The translations under genes were made by a program, and so were the position numbers. A stretch of DNA of 25,998 bases from an uncultured Christensenella sp. (GTDB lineage Bacteria > Bacillota > Clostridia > Christensenellales > UBA1242). Within the stretch, counting starts at the first letter, position 1. Each line of letters starts with the position of its first letter. The DNA is taken from NCBI GenBank assembly GCA_905195085.1, contig CAJJUK010000022.1, forward strand, positions 1-25,998. The letters run 5' to 3'. The notes under the pieces were generated by a model. It was not told the origin of the DNA, ran no database searches, and was given only the letters and a program-made list of their open reading frames with translations. Below, piece by piece: positions 21,701 to 25,998 of the stretch.

Positions 21701-24700
21701 CCATCATTCGTAACATTTGTGACATCATCAAATTCAGTTGAGTTTGTATCTGTTGTGAAAACAAAAGCAAAAGTAGAATTTGTATAATAGTTAAGAATAT
21801 ATTCATAGGCATTTTTATATACAAGACTAACCAATTCGTCTGTTGCCACTTCTGCTGTTAATGTGTCTTTATTAAAACCTGCCGAGTAGTTGATTTCATA
21901 CAAGTAGATAACCAATCTTGTGACTCTTTGCCCCTCTTCATCACTTGTTTCCTCTCTACCTTCATAGATGAAATATCTTGATTCTCCATTTTGAAAATCA
22001 TATCTAAACAACACACGTCCAAATTCAAGCAAATTCCCTTCGGACTCAAATTCTCCATCTTTATCAAAGAAATTTGCAGAGATTTCAAACGCATCATAAA
22101 TTTCATTTGAAGTCATAACTCTTTTATCAACAAAGTCATAACCTACATATTGATTTTCTGTTGAAGTGTTTGTGGAAGAAAGATAACTGTCTCTCACCGT
22201 ATCAAGATTTTCATCTTTCAATTGTTCGTCAATCATTGATTGCAAGTTGACAAAAGAATTTGATTGAAAGTCAAACATTGAAACGTTCGTCCAACCTGCA
22301 ACCATTGGAGAAAGACCAAAATAAACACCTTCTCCAATACTTATATCATTTGAAACTTGTGCTCTTCTTATTGTGAGATTCAAAGTGTAGTCCTGACACA
22401 AATTTCTAAATTGAATTCTTCTGCCATATGTATAAACGGATTCGTTATATGAATAAGTATAACCTTCTACATTATTCACCGGTTCTGCTGACAATTCTCC
22501 AAAATTCAAATCAATTGATTCATTATATTCGTCACTATTTAAAACGAAATTTTCAGAAGTATAACCAACTTTCAGTTTGACATCAATTTGCAAATAATTG
22601 TCAATTCTATCACTATACATTGTGTCAAAATAGAAAGTTACAGAGTTATTTTCAACCACCCCTTTCACTTCAGAAGGATTTGAAGTATTTCCATGGTATG
22701 ACAAAACGACAGATTCAATTGCATCAGCAATTTCAAATTTCCCCGCAAAAGTTTCAACAGTAGAGAAATCTATTGTCAACTTATACTTATCCTCGGCATC
22801 TTTTTCTACACCTTTCCATTCGGTGTAAAGATTTGCATAATAGATTCCTTGGCTGTCGTCATAATCAGCATTTGACAAAACTGAATTTACCAATGTTGTT
22901 GACGCATAAAGATTGTCGTCATCTTCACTTTCGGAAGGTGTGGAATTTAAAATTTCGTTTTTGAATAATGAATTTGTGTCATTGTAATATTCATAAACAC
23001 CAGCGATTTCAAAGTCCCCATTTCTTAACAGTTTTGTTTTTCCTGTTGAATCAATATATTCTGGTATTTCAAAAATTTCTGGGTAGTCTGAAAGGAAAGA
23101 GTCATACTCCATATAGAAAGTCTTGTAAACCAATCCACTTCCGTCCAGTTTAACCTCAGAGTTTTGATGATAGGTGGTTGATGTATGACCTTCTTCAGCA
23201 TAAAAATTGGTTTTTTCATATCCATTATAGATCACAATGACCTGAAATGCATTGTCCTTGTCTGCAGCGCTAGGATTGTTAGGATCATAACCATACACTT
23301 GCCAAGCAACTTCAAGCCCAAGTAAAGGCGATGAAGAATAATTTATCGTCAACACTGACCCCGCACTTGTATCAAATTCATAATATGTTTCATTGCTATC
23401 ATAAGTGGTTGCTTTCACAAACTCACCTTTTTCATTTTTAACATAATATTTGAAATTATAAGAGTTAATGTTGTTTTTAATAGTAGTATCCTTGTTATCA
23501 GTGGACACTACAAACTCTTCAGTAAGAGAATCTAAAAACATATTTTCGGAATTTGATTTATAGACATAGTTTTGTGCTCTATGTCCTCTTTTGATGATTG
23601 TGTCAGTTGTTCCAAAAAGATGTGAAAGTTGAGGAAGAGCCTTACCATAAGTTGAATCAATCTCTGAAATGTCTATAACATCACTTTCAGCCTCTCCAGT
23701 GAAGTTTGGATTTGTTCTATTTTCCTCTCCTTGTGGCAACGCTAATAAATGATATTTCCCAGCATAAGCAGTCTTGGTTGAATCATAGAAAGTTCCACCG
23801 TTTCCATCAATCTCAATATCATATCCATAATAAATTTTTGCTGATTCATTAACACTTGTTGATTTTGTTCCAGAAAGGTCAATATTTCCATAGAATTCAC
23901 CATTTGGAATCAAATTTCCCATCAAGTTTATTGATGATTTTCCATAGAAAACATAAACAGACTTTCCGCTTTCAACACGACCAACAGCATAAACCTTGCT
24001 TCCATCAGATAATGTTGTTCCTGTTTGTCCATATTCGTTGTCAGTGCAGTTAATCAAATATGTATCACCATTAGCATACGCAACAATCGTTCCAACATAA
24101 CCAGTCCCTTCACTTCCTTGATTGATATATTGGACGTTTCTAATATTTAAGTTTTTAATAACTGCATTTTCAGTTACCCCAAACAAACCATGATAACTGA
24201 ATTGTTCTTGCAAAGAGCAAGTCATTCCATAAATTGTGTATCCATTTCCATCAAACACACCACTAAATGCAGAATCTGTTGTTCCTATTGGTTGCCAAGT
24301 TCTGCCAGTCAAGTCAATATCATTCTGAAGAGAATAATACGCTCCTGCTTTATGATTGAAAGAAACATACCCCAAATCCCCTGCAGATTTGATCAAATAT
24401 GGAGAAGTCGCAGTCCCATCTCCTTCCAAAGGTGATTCTTCTGAATAATCCGAATCATTGTTAGCATTTCCCAAATTGTGTGTCAAAATCAAATATGGAT
24501 ATCCCTCATTGATTCCGGAAGAAATGCCCCAACCAGATGTTGTCGTTGAAAAATCCCAAGATGTTGCAGATGTCCAATATCTTTCATTCCCATAAAAATC
24601 TCTAGTCTTAGCGATGTCATCCAAATTTACTATCTGACTGGAAACATCTGACGCACTTGCATCTTTTTGGTCAACATCATAATACAATCCGTCAACATTA

Positions 24701-25911
24701 GGGATTTGAGATGTTCCAAGATTGCTGTTGATTGAATAGAGATAATTTATTGTTACATTCCTTCCGCTGATATCTCCAACATAAAAACCATCAAAAACTT
24801 TTGTGTAAACTGAACTTGAACTTTGCAAATGTCCAATCAAGCCTCCGACATAGTTTGTTCCACTTGAGCTTATGTTGGTCTCTATGTCACCGAAATGATA
24901 GAAATTTTTAATCGTAAAGTAAGCATTTTCAACTCTACCAATCAAACCCCCAACGTAAAAGCTGCTGCCAGTATTGTTTAAAACCATATCCCCAAAACTA
25001 TAAGCGTTTGAAATTGTGGTCAAGTTAGATGCATCTTTTCCAGTAGCCAAACCAATCAAACCACCCAAATAGCCATAAGTGGTTGTTGACGTCACATCAA
25101 TACTTCCATCATAATGAAAATCAGCCAATGTCAAAAATTGCACTTCACCAGCCAATCCACCAACCTTCAAGTTTGTCGCTCTCAATGATGATGTTGTGAT
25201 GTCAACTTCACTGCTGGAAGTTCTCACTGTCGCATTTTTGATGCACCCAGCAAGTCCGCCTATGTAATAATTTTTCCCTGACACAGTTGAAGTCACTGTA
25301 ATGTCCCCTTCAACTGAGCAATTTGTTATGTATGAGTTGGTGTAAGTTCTGTCCGTGTTGCCGGTATTGTTGAAATTTCCAACCATAGTTCCAACGTAAT
25401 AATCACTTGCGGAAGAAGAAACTGCAACATTCACATCTACATTTTTAAGATGCAAATTGTCAACACGAGAATAATCAGTCAAACTTCCAAAAAATCCAAC
25501 ATAACCAGAATTGTCTTTGCTTATCTTCAAGTTGTAGATTGCATAGCCCTGTCCTTGAAACAAACCTTGAAAATTATTTATGCCATTGCCAATAGGTGTC
25601 CACTCTTGATTGTTTAAATCAATGTCAGTTTCAAGGTAAATTCTTTTATCTCTAAAGCTTGTCCCATGATTTACACTGTATGAAAAATAAGAAAGTCCAG
25701 CAGCACTTCTGATGTAATAATCATTTCCGTTTTCATTAAACCAATCGCTCTCTGTCAGATTGCTCTCGCTTGAAACATAATCACCATCCCAAACGCTTGC
25801 GTCTTGACTGACTGCACTAGTTACTCCCGAATCATAATTGAAATAACTTAGGGTTCCACAAAACCCAAAGATCAAAACAAACAAGGTAAAAAAAATTGAC
25901 TTTCTTTTCAT
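6799..25911 (-). CDS. Giant membrane-anchored surface protein (GLUG, InlB B-repeat and YDG/MBG modules)
   Basis: One open frame encodes about 6370 residues, probably an extracellular adhesin or surface fibre. Approximate order (numbered from the upstream TTG at 25917): signal peptide 1-30; a first DIDL/WTPIG module 66-145 with GLUG-type GGLxG turns near 220, 252, 284, 322 and 357; a second such module 500-590; a long unassigned beta-rich part 640-1690; InlB B-repeat-like segments around 1690-1800 and 2030-2330; a helical island 2455-2562; a YDG/MBG Ig-like block 3140-4510; InlB B-repeat modules 4515-4940, the clearest at 4869-4936 (GYTFDGWY ... AHW); divergent InlB B-repeats to about 6190; a third WTPIG module 6227-6334; and a membrane helix 6335-6358 with tail NRKRKKQREELSKR. 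There is no LPXTG motif, so anchoring should be by the helix itself. ATG 25911 is preferred over TTG 25917 because AAGGAG (25926-25921) is nine bases away. Family modules are clear; ligand and role are unknown. Confidence 0.9.
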   Translation of the reverse strand: MKRKSIFFTLFVLIFGFCGTLSYFNYDSGVTSAVSQDASVWDGDYVSSESNLTESDWFNENGNDYYIRSAAGLSYFSYSVNHGTSFRDKRIYLETDIDLNNQEWTPIGNGINNFQGLFQGQGYAIYNLKISKDNSGYVGFFGSLTDYSRVDNLHLKNVDVNVAVSSSASDYYVGTMVGNFNNTGNTDRTYTNSYITNCSVEGDITVTSTVSGKNYYIGGLAGCIKNATVRTSSSEVDITTSSLRATNLKVGGLAGEVQFLTLADFHYDGSIDVTSTTTYGYLGGLIGLATGKDASNLTTISNAYSFGDMVLNNTGSSFYVGGLIGRVENAYFTIKNFYHFGDIETNISSSGTNYVGGLIGHLQSSSSVYTKVFDGFYVGDISGRNVTINYLYSINSNLGTSQIPNVDGLYYDVDQKDASASDVSSQIVNLDDIAKTRDFYGNERYWTSATSWDFSTTTSGWGISSGINEGYPYLILTHNLGNANNDSDYSEESPLEGDGTATSPYLIKSAGDLGYVSFNHKAGAYYSLQNDIDLTGRTWQPIGTTDSAFSGVFDGNGYTIYGMTCSLQEQFSYHGLFGVTENAVIKNLNIRNVQYINQGSEGTGYVGTIVAYANGDTYLINCTDNEYGQTGTTLSDGSKVYAVGRVESGKSVYVFYGKSSINLMGNLIPNGEFYGNIDLSGTKSTSVNESAKIYYGYDIEIDGNGGTFYDSTKTAYAGKYHLLALPQGEENRTNPNFTGEAESDVIDISEIDSTYGKALPQLSHLFGTTDTIIKRGHRAQNYVYKSNSENMFLDSLTEEFVVSTDNKDTTIKNNINSYNFKYYVKNEKGEFVKATTYDSNETYYEFDTSAGSVLTINYSSSPLLGLEVAWQVYGYDPNNPSAADKDNAFQVIVIYNGYEKTNFYAEEGHTSTTYHQNSEVKLDGSGLVYKTFYMEYDSFLSDYPEIFEIPEYIDSTGKTKLLRNGDFEIAGVYEYYNDTNSLFKNEILNSTPSESEDDDNLYASTTLVNSVLSNADYDDSQGIYYANLYTEWKGVEKDAEDKYKLTIDFSTVETFAGKFEIADAIESVVLSYHGNTSNPSEVKGVVENNSVTFYFDTMYSDRIDNYLQIDVKLKVGYTSENFVLNSDEYNESIDLNFGELSAEPVNNVEGYTYSYNESVYTYGRRIQFRNLCQDYTLNLTIRRAQVSNDISIGEGVYFGLSPMVAGWTNVSMFDFQSNSFVNLQSMIDEQLKDENLDTVRDSYLSSTNTSTENQYVGYDFVDKRVMTSNEIYDAFEISANFFDKDGEFESEGNLLEFGRVLFRYDFQNGESRYFIYEGREETSDEEGQRVTRLVIYLYEINYSAGFNKDTLTAEVATDELVSLVYKNAYEYILNYYTNSTFAFVFTTDTNSTEFDDVTNVTNDGSLTGRGSSELREIKHNENVEWSESEKHLTKISMTFEDMIYLVNSSNQEITLIKVATVYTKALFSFKVKYLDADGNLVDFTSKEGEPQIANKPTLSRTSGVYSVTSSGEEIELTITSTRYYRFFANRGSQNETNNEDKGNVVLYNQEDHRDGQISVVDTTSTFNIQINVSNANIYSAQGLDEDDAKRMNEAYENSFNSYNGLYLNNSLTSSTDLISIEKGYWTTDANEQFIYQDDVYKIKFKYQTSDNDYGLQPGYYETVIVCTDVLYNMDYATKYVDADISVDDLKAGNIELVDEVNSEISTSISVNGETYVAKNPTIKYQDSVTIETYMTNKLSYEFWGWFIKGSNYSKYIEKDASLPTSPVQGNLASWNFDYYSQFFVTRGMTNLNDDYSEINPYNITIYAIYQKKQVTITLSSQTIVYEENGTTTEGRYSAGSLGLNFSIQLDEKFKDENGSSMTNSILYQYLSADQSAGENITELTNFKFVMSGNNANGYYLSGFRLYKQNGEVATDIAGENIESVGNKGIDVSIPSDYGIDLYAKIKELVEAGQTSLEYEFTIIPIIRQKTATVTFHSGTGEGNLGDGKKGEVFNVDGENSTNTYFTTTEIYFGRILYLDVELTGYLNGTDTAEEIVVDDLFNSRTGYSRLSNNYWTSSTGNTLNGSLLELSTTYFNAVDTFADIHFYRIWKANTYTITFMPNGGTFLGTDSITITTTYDSNVIVYNSSSMNSSQLGNITNITNVSRIGYQDVGWSLTDDNDTAGQLVFDEDLGLVLGQEYSLFDADGNYINAGNATVYAVWVESPYTIKVMLNGANSYTMQSQKTDIQADEQKEFGIEFNIRYGDTFENLFIGDDEENKIKIGEIIPIREGYSFAGIYAVSGSRRELITDGTVFTTSILSCSQTMTEDIVLTLYASWVFDTSYLSLTLTSNTLPELTYNAGQQTVYLADYFKLGHEETGYVVNLDENGRDMSIGLSSNMNSSILLTLTSNTATVDNARDMSFKVRNVGSYSVNLNITVSDASTYLNLGNVFEINYQFTISVREADISTTITDDVYLENIKRIMEPFSTEEFNAKLDSCSSLDALTTLMQSEDATIVGEAGEELNMQVYKYIMVKYYMLLDSNDGTNHRTYKEWTYADYLAFMADENNASNAENIVSNLYYFDFYDYTITDNNMEIVGYDNLGIVSVAVQNVGLEIGIDKVVISSGSVSTMKPKNVYEMRVYLRNVVSSVDSLANYIVQYDSNGDAYITAGTAYLLPQVFEIQNLEETKSAYFDSSIENKEVEWAGNKESVEYDGQTYYLIENNLYISAGLYTSSNGDLLTDTVYSYTDNTNYLYFDDVSILLQSTVDGSISYTNVSSYFKLTLGEDDVFTILNTNGVANVTVTAKYLTNDDGMISFETVEDIMASELLRITRVYYNISGTEESVYDADGLDVGSYSSGGVLVYEITENNSNNVSIFLSPTVTKVVFTSVSLDITDYVSLYKWADSPVYNVDGTMDNQGSMTLDMSTIETSEDGLNEIYYYAIYTDLVLVKYNLNFPSSYNPSSSETATMKLGVSTASDLAIPSENGFIISSLKAKTPTGETLDYTEIFTGADNGSGKTYVGITPETKHAIVTLEAKWEVEEIEYTQILEEYKTAVNSFTSLTVDEIVAIYNSNTNLYEYSYVWYFNDNQVATGQIMRLAGQGSYEESGNYKLVITATLNPEFSVSLDDTTKTSTQIELNFTLEFMRNLVDKVTFPDAETVVKTYDGREHLTDWSVNIDYYAYSYVRDDYEETVTTQQLYYVTTGSIYFKIFFNGGEIYSMKNAGEYRITVCFDEGMFDLSGIDTSNLTFIYTINPYSVDLSAYDFTGEKQFNAVEPSMTREVYLANENVSLQLRRAAGEDVGQYDLYFDDVLQSYKKNYNFTYGDVILFENGELTAEASTTSIGKFNITTSGTLRLSYTVTALNPVAIEADYSGLGYSLKLTDDFRLQIFNGSVMFKEFSLNLFDVATGANISSDEILNILRSKISDLQPRFFNTQNYETAYDSMTYTYNFVMGDEISKYYTNIEFDSGYTFTINKITIDVSKFVFEKTYDGETTVYIDTNGSEIDLDTYSGVYITAVYATAHAGSNIRVDLTLQRKDSSDNLSNYSLTASYVVGKINKLDATMSFSMSKDVFTYGEVSLSNISSFISGYVIMNSENELVTDLLVSGYYTISYNLPATVTTNERGFIYKGNYTINVNADFQDFNMTLNRPSFEVQALQYTRQISENYIQISVLDEVQEYYEDVLTIQSTGDVLTLKLVAEGLTPGETASTGNYDLILAETSFLNGSIIVSVNDDNNGFQVLFATETVYVRIDDTSILTNTYNGQTFVVAGDVSKTMSVTNGATNKTSTLSFFLKVEGPDGEIVEQALGDGEISFANLAINFENGSGEISEAGNYKLNILATCNEYTNVVFAEDYYLSVEKVEIDVSQFTFEKTYDGSASYIISEFNEKVVDDVISILVQFDSANAGSGKTASLYLSGADMNNYVLSAASGTGTINKATATVELTKTDLVYGEVSLTQPLTYSVKVGGANLLPSQYNLTLDIQQAQYSSAGYLNVGTYNVVINSENSTNYDLVLNPVQINVTAYDLTIELSVSGEISVEFNSTEAQSTQFSYLYMTSLYESVEITMTRASGTAIGYYKVLSGTSLDSNYNVVSVLDTSDLGAFRITQAKERLYLLLSDEQTVSASSGGDTATIEYDGNLYDSVSVEERSEGSGVYRLVFTNSIDSGKRQQFDLNFYTYDMATSTYNKTDVTVSGLTTNIQFLYPTTVKNVGTYQIYASGTTSDSYEVKMGKDGAIYCFYLKIEKKELYFLNSELSKVFDNKDAIFEYADASEILSGIVDGEVIGLNMQFTQDGEVVKYAGVNYNVVAEIFGDTVSNYNLNLSDEDGTSLNATIYRADMTFVVNSQSYTYGDDFELQYKYQTDVDLTGYDMGRLSIQLVAPDTASYYSTSGALKVGEYDMILIFSAQDFSISGYIVDNQEQEELTAKLTIVAKELQLVAKDMSLQEVFTKTYDATNDVKITDDEGNLLFDVSGINQGEDGTIDSVRVNSAYYANEYVGQAIQISFELAGEDSGNYIISPWMYGVIKAIIIGLEFDYHADGSDVTSNVDDNQLPTLSQLSFPFMSTSYLTANSASTSTNSVKNFPTSLTGKTGYAFLNWTMDFENIGNASVELTYLEGLVQRFGLQSSYDGSIYSVVVDNGENTVRFLNELLLDENDLMGYYYKNHSDLKFTFNANWDTNKYRITIMLTDESGNSASYGQVEIDDGDPDTENTIVTTNYLGDFDYDSSLTLKATANEHCNFYGFYTSDGRRYTGTEPFISITRDGDAEVFTITNIRQVYNLVVRFTTQKVNVVFDLSEYNDAVVDSDDFVDIGGSRYQWSTDYLTLQDKFLSDLPEVLRAGFEVVSLSTTTTTIQKDNFATTKIVSLLPDSDDETVILTLTPNFEPIGVVVTLDYGYDNIEKEISVPYGQAYQDADDWEENPTRTGYTFDGWYNSAGQRVYGGDILATTEAHTLTAHWTINKYSLELNSPFATVSDTNVNFVPSGSNYVATDIEYNFKVTFKVTPKSGYEISAAWSEGFEVVINSDKTANVTFTMPADNVTYQLPVVAIKNTITIQGEHLGEVLAYDITEEGETPLDVTDNQVEIETGKKLKLVVSAEVGYVVLDNINLEGGEGVVVDKVVENGVMTATFEGINSDLVVTFTTQESKNQITISFDDSTVVESIEVDGRTYNSVDELPTFEASTNSIFSFYVKFKHGYALGSYECEEFVVNHELIEDGAYVDYYLFELSGISTDGSILINSALAKFTLEMEVISYDENKEQVDIPGNIALANGLTSVEAEYNSTVIITYQVADLYSFAGWSKDGQNIFSSEGRLTYTITQDETIYAIFSTLRFDIDFGTYNYYTIYDEYNDAQKTETVYTEISGGRYFDADTGNEISGIELYYGSNKTITYRVPTGYMYYGYGYRNGEDFVYLEIEEKIDSEVEINISSLLLNENNTELKIYIVVKAYSLNVEFETKIDIDGTREQDIDVGYISLQDSDGNDVNRYGYVDGTRVHYSENDFSNGQVLSNKHFEVVAYTGDVIYLKAKILKEGYKFSSIVANRQDILISKLSENDEYIFFEISNLVGGVDDIYIEVLFKPVINVINMSFTNNNLKVDGGAFTFNISDDNKNKIWTSGREYSSVVVSAYTDSYFEVTAFIRAGYYVNSYDLQIEDSANIIVSDSISYEALKVTDSGYTGKITFKVANYLGVSSIVIGVKPLTYTVALMEDTNLLATIDNVSFNSALNLTEYNASNITIVDERVYFLNGKLKVDLQKAQHNFEGYFTYQNGAGVQYINSEGNAVNTWQESGYVLNTLTSKYELSENASVDPETGKITIKLYLYWSYLKTRISFEFVPGINTNYTAQDMVSGVDFSNSWFYETAPLYIEVSFNTDIHITAPEIEGYKFYKFVISQKNASGTWLTDVTSFSSDIPWSTNEYDRIVECNIQVIYFAKVDVTTFGGEGTYNIYQESSDTQAKVLLQEGYVDTSKEFSIEAVPGEGYEFLRWTNSTTGQSTFDKTMTLKISQKTNLVMNLQGQTVKLNFEDYDTTFGQMTNATVQSLDNSYKSYRLGGYSGDDFLKTLTEIDVRVGDQVTFVLSVDFGFGIKWNRTDITFVEFTGNMYYFTMTISSESAGQTLDIIPTFEDEILAIYVSGSFVEEDISDNAIDYNNVGMAGYVTYNGQRISFVSCEEGQEIRIVTVTNDRYEIASITIKNYDNTFDNMNDFFTEEGVIVLSTDFMEHNNIVGTVQISIEYRRLLWNEEMISVDAFEGKGTSRSPYQISTVEDLILMMRYVNSGTFNSEGIKYKDCFFILTSDLQLNSKFWTPIGTSANSFNGHFNFNNHKITGVYTAYFYNPVSYNGLFGVLGANAEIVENSDSLWYVYLIIGLVALLILLLVILILVNRKRKKQREELSKR
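6916..7239 (-). repeat. C-terminal copy of the DIDL/WTPIG module
   Basis: Residues about 6227-6334 read GKGTSRSPYQI, then an EDL helix, a SDLQL strand, FWTPIG, FNGHFNFNN and GLFG. This is the same pattern as the two N-terminal copies (GTATSPYLI ... DIDL ... WQPIG ... FSGVFDGNG ... GLFG). The copy ends shortly after GLFG and runs straight into the membrane helix at 6335. Such modules usually begin GLUG-type beta-helices; here no GLUG turns follow. Confidence 0.7.
11110..11313 (-). repeat. Canonical InlB B-repeat (Listeria/Bacteroides repeat)
   Basis: Residues about 4869-4936 start with VVVTLDYGYDN, continue through VPYGQAY and RTGYTFDGWYNSAG, and end with LTAHW. This is the textbook pattern of the InlB B-repeat, a small beta-grasp-like module of secreted Firmicute and Bacteroidetes proteins. 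More diverged copies surround it (SFAGWSKDGQ near residue 5275, EFWGWFIKGS near 1743, GYQDVGWS near 2145). Confidence 0.8.
12388..16500 (-). repeat. Central block of YDG and MBG Ig-like modules
   Basis: KTYDG-type motifs open successive modules at about residues 3146 (KTYDGREH), 3472 (FEKTYDGETT), 3856 (FEKTYDGSAS) and 4432 (KTYDATND), with weaker relatives near 3742 (TYNGQTF) and 4238 (VFDNKDA). Each YDG module ends with an NY-containing strand (LSNYSL, MNNYVL, SNYNL) and a linker such as INKxxAT. That linker leads into an MBG-type module beginning TYGE or VYGE. The modules are diverged, so the array is old rather than a recent tandem expansion. These domains act as stalks or spacers in many bacterial surface proteins. 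Confidence 0.75.
18232..18555 (-). other. Predicted helical island inside the beta-rich giant protein
   Basis: Residues about 2455-2562 include LENIKRIMEPFSTEEFNAKL, a LDALTTLMQ helix, YKYIMVKYYMLL, and WTYADYLAFMADENNASNA. This helix-forming, Leu/Met/Ala/Glu-rich composition contrasts with the Ser/Thr/Asn/Tyr-rich strands on both sides. It begins after an Ig-like module ending in SVREADIS and finishes at YYFDFYDYTI. I do not recognise the family. Confidence 0.5.
24148..24420 (-). repeat. Second N-terminal DIDL/WQPIG module
   Basis: Residues about 500-590 carry GDGTATSPYLI, SAGDLGYVSF, QNDIDLTGRTWQPIG, FSGVFDGNGYTIYG and HGLFG. This is the entry module of GLUG-type beta-helical surface proteins. 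It follows the segment ending in GINEGYPYLI, which normally closes the preceding GLUG solenoid, so a second solenoid unit appears to begin here and stop after about 130 residues. Confidence 0.75.
24823..25719 (-). repeat. N-terminal DIDL/WTPIG module plus GLUG-type repeats
   Basis: Residues about 67-365 begin with YYIRSAAGLSYF, LETDIDLNNQEWTPIG and FQGLFQGQGYAIYNL. At least five turns with IGGLAG, VGGLAG, LGGLIG, VGGLIG and VGGLIG follow, near residues 219, 252, 284, 322 and 357, spaced roughly 32-38 residues. This is the GLUG pattern seen in adhesins and in IgA1-protease-type surface proteins; no protease motif (HExxH) is visible here. Confidence 0.8.
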
Positions 25912-25920
25912 ATACAATTT

Positions 25921-25926
25921 CTCCTT
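25921..25926 (-). promoter_or_regulatory. Shine-Dalgarno that decides the giant gene's start
   Basis: AAGGAG on the minus strand is nine bases from the ATG at 25911 but only three from the in-frame TTG at 25917. The spacing favours the ATG, giving an N-terminus MKRKSIFF that is a normal signal-peptide start. Confidence 0.7.
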
Positions 25927-25947
25927 GATTTAGCAAAGACCTAAATC
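25927..25947 (-). promoter_or_regulatory. Stem-loop at the predicted 5' end of the giant mRNA
   Basis: GATTTAG (25947-25941) and CTAAATC (25933-25927) form a perfect 7-bp stem with a 7-base loop. With the -10 box at 25960-25955 the transcript should start near 25948, one base before the stem, and the Shine-Dalgarno AAGGAG begins one base after it. Stem-loops at the very 5' end are known to protect mRNAs in Gram-positive and other bacteria; that role here is inferred. Confidence 0.5.
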
Positions 25948-25954
25948 TATAATT

Positions 25955-25984
25955 ATTATACAAAAATATTGTCTATCTAAGCAA
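25955..25984 (-). promoter_or_regulatory. Sigma-A-type promoter of the giant surface-protein gene
   Basis: On the minus strand there is a -35 TTGCTT (25984-25979), an 18-bp spacer and a perfect -10 TATAAT (25960-25955). The predicted start near 25948 gives a leader of about 37 bases. No operator-like repeat is seen in the bases visible upstream, but only 14 bases remain before the window ends. Confidence 0.6.
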
Positions 25985-25998
25985 ATATTTTCTTTGAA

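Noticed and set aside
25858..25860. Possible lipoprotein cysteine (Cys20) in the giant protein's signal peptide
   Set aside because: The residues before it are FGF, which do not fit the lipobox, so lipidation is not supported.
25888..25895. Run of eight T (minus strand) in the signal-peptide codons as a phase-variation tract
   Set aside because: Slippage here would switch the giant gene off, but runs of eight also occur in the ATPase gene (for example near 4850), so this length is background in this genome.
25912..25917. TTG at 25917 as the start of the giant protein
   Set aside because: It would sit three bases from the Shine-Dalgarno; the ATG two codons later has normal spacing.

Overview
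All seven genes in this window lie on the minus strand, so transcription runs from high to low coordinates. The DNA is AT-rich with Shine-Dalgarno signals of the AGGAGG type. TGA is used as a stop (ricT, uppP), so the code is standard. The gene set (RicT/YaaT-type Psp1 protein next to HolB and TrmN6/YabB, plus UppP and a P2-type ATPase) and the style of the giant surface protein point to a low-GC Firmicute, probably an uncultured host-associated Clostridia-like lineage. The phylum is well supported by gene order; anything finer is a guess.

Region by region, in transcription order: (1) 25998-25912 holds a promoter, a short 5' stem-loop and the ribosome binding site of the giant gene. (2) 25911-6799 is a single uninterrupted gene of about 19.1 kb for a secreted, membrane-anchored protein of about 6370 residues. 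It has a signal peptide, GLUG-type beta-helix modules, an InlB B-repeat (Listeria/Bacteroides repeat) region, a central run of YDG/MBG Ig-like modules, more canonical and divergent InlB B-repeats, one more module of the N-terminal type, and a C-terminal membrane helix with a basic tail. It has no LPXTG sorting signal. (3) 6749-5988 is uppP (undecaprenyl-diphosphate phosphatase), whose start is buried in a 13-bp perfect hairpin. (4) 5972-3294 is a P2-type, probably Ca2+, ATPase, closed by an intrinsic terminator. (5) 3245-761 is the tightly packed holB-ricT-trmN6 group, a reduced form of the Bacillus holB-yaaT-yabA-yabB order with yabA absent. (6) 695-42 is a small four-helix membrane protein with a C-terminal SHOCT-like segment, followed by a hairpin at the window edge.

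Functionally, the upstream half is cell-envelope biology: a giant surface fibre, recycling of the lipid carrier for wall synthesis, and ion export. The downstream half is housekeeping: the clamp-loader delta' subunit, the RNA-processing Fe-S cofactor RicT, and tRNA1(Val) m6A37 methylation. The terminator at 3285-3313 and the promoter at 3252-3280 separate the two. I see no RNA genes, CRISPR arrays, transposases or other mobile elements. The most notable items are the giant protein, especially its matching end modules and a helical island, and three compact expression signals: a hairpin hiding the uppP start, a leaderless-looking holB promoter, and a stem-loop at the predicted 5' end of the giant mRNA.
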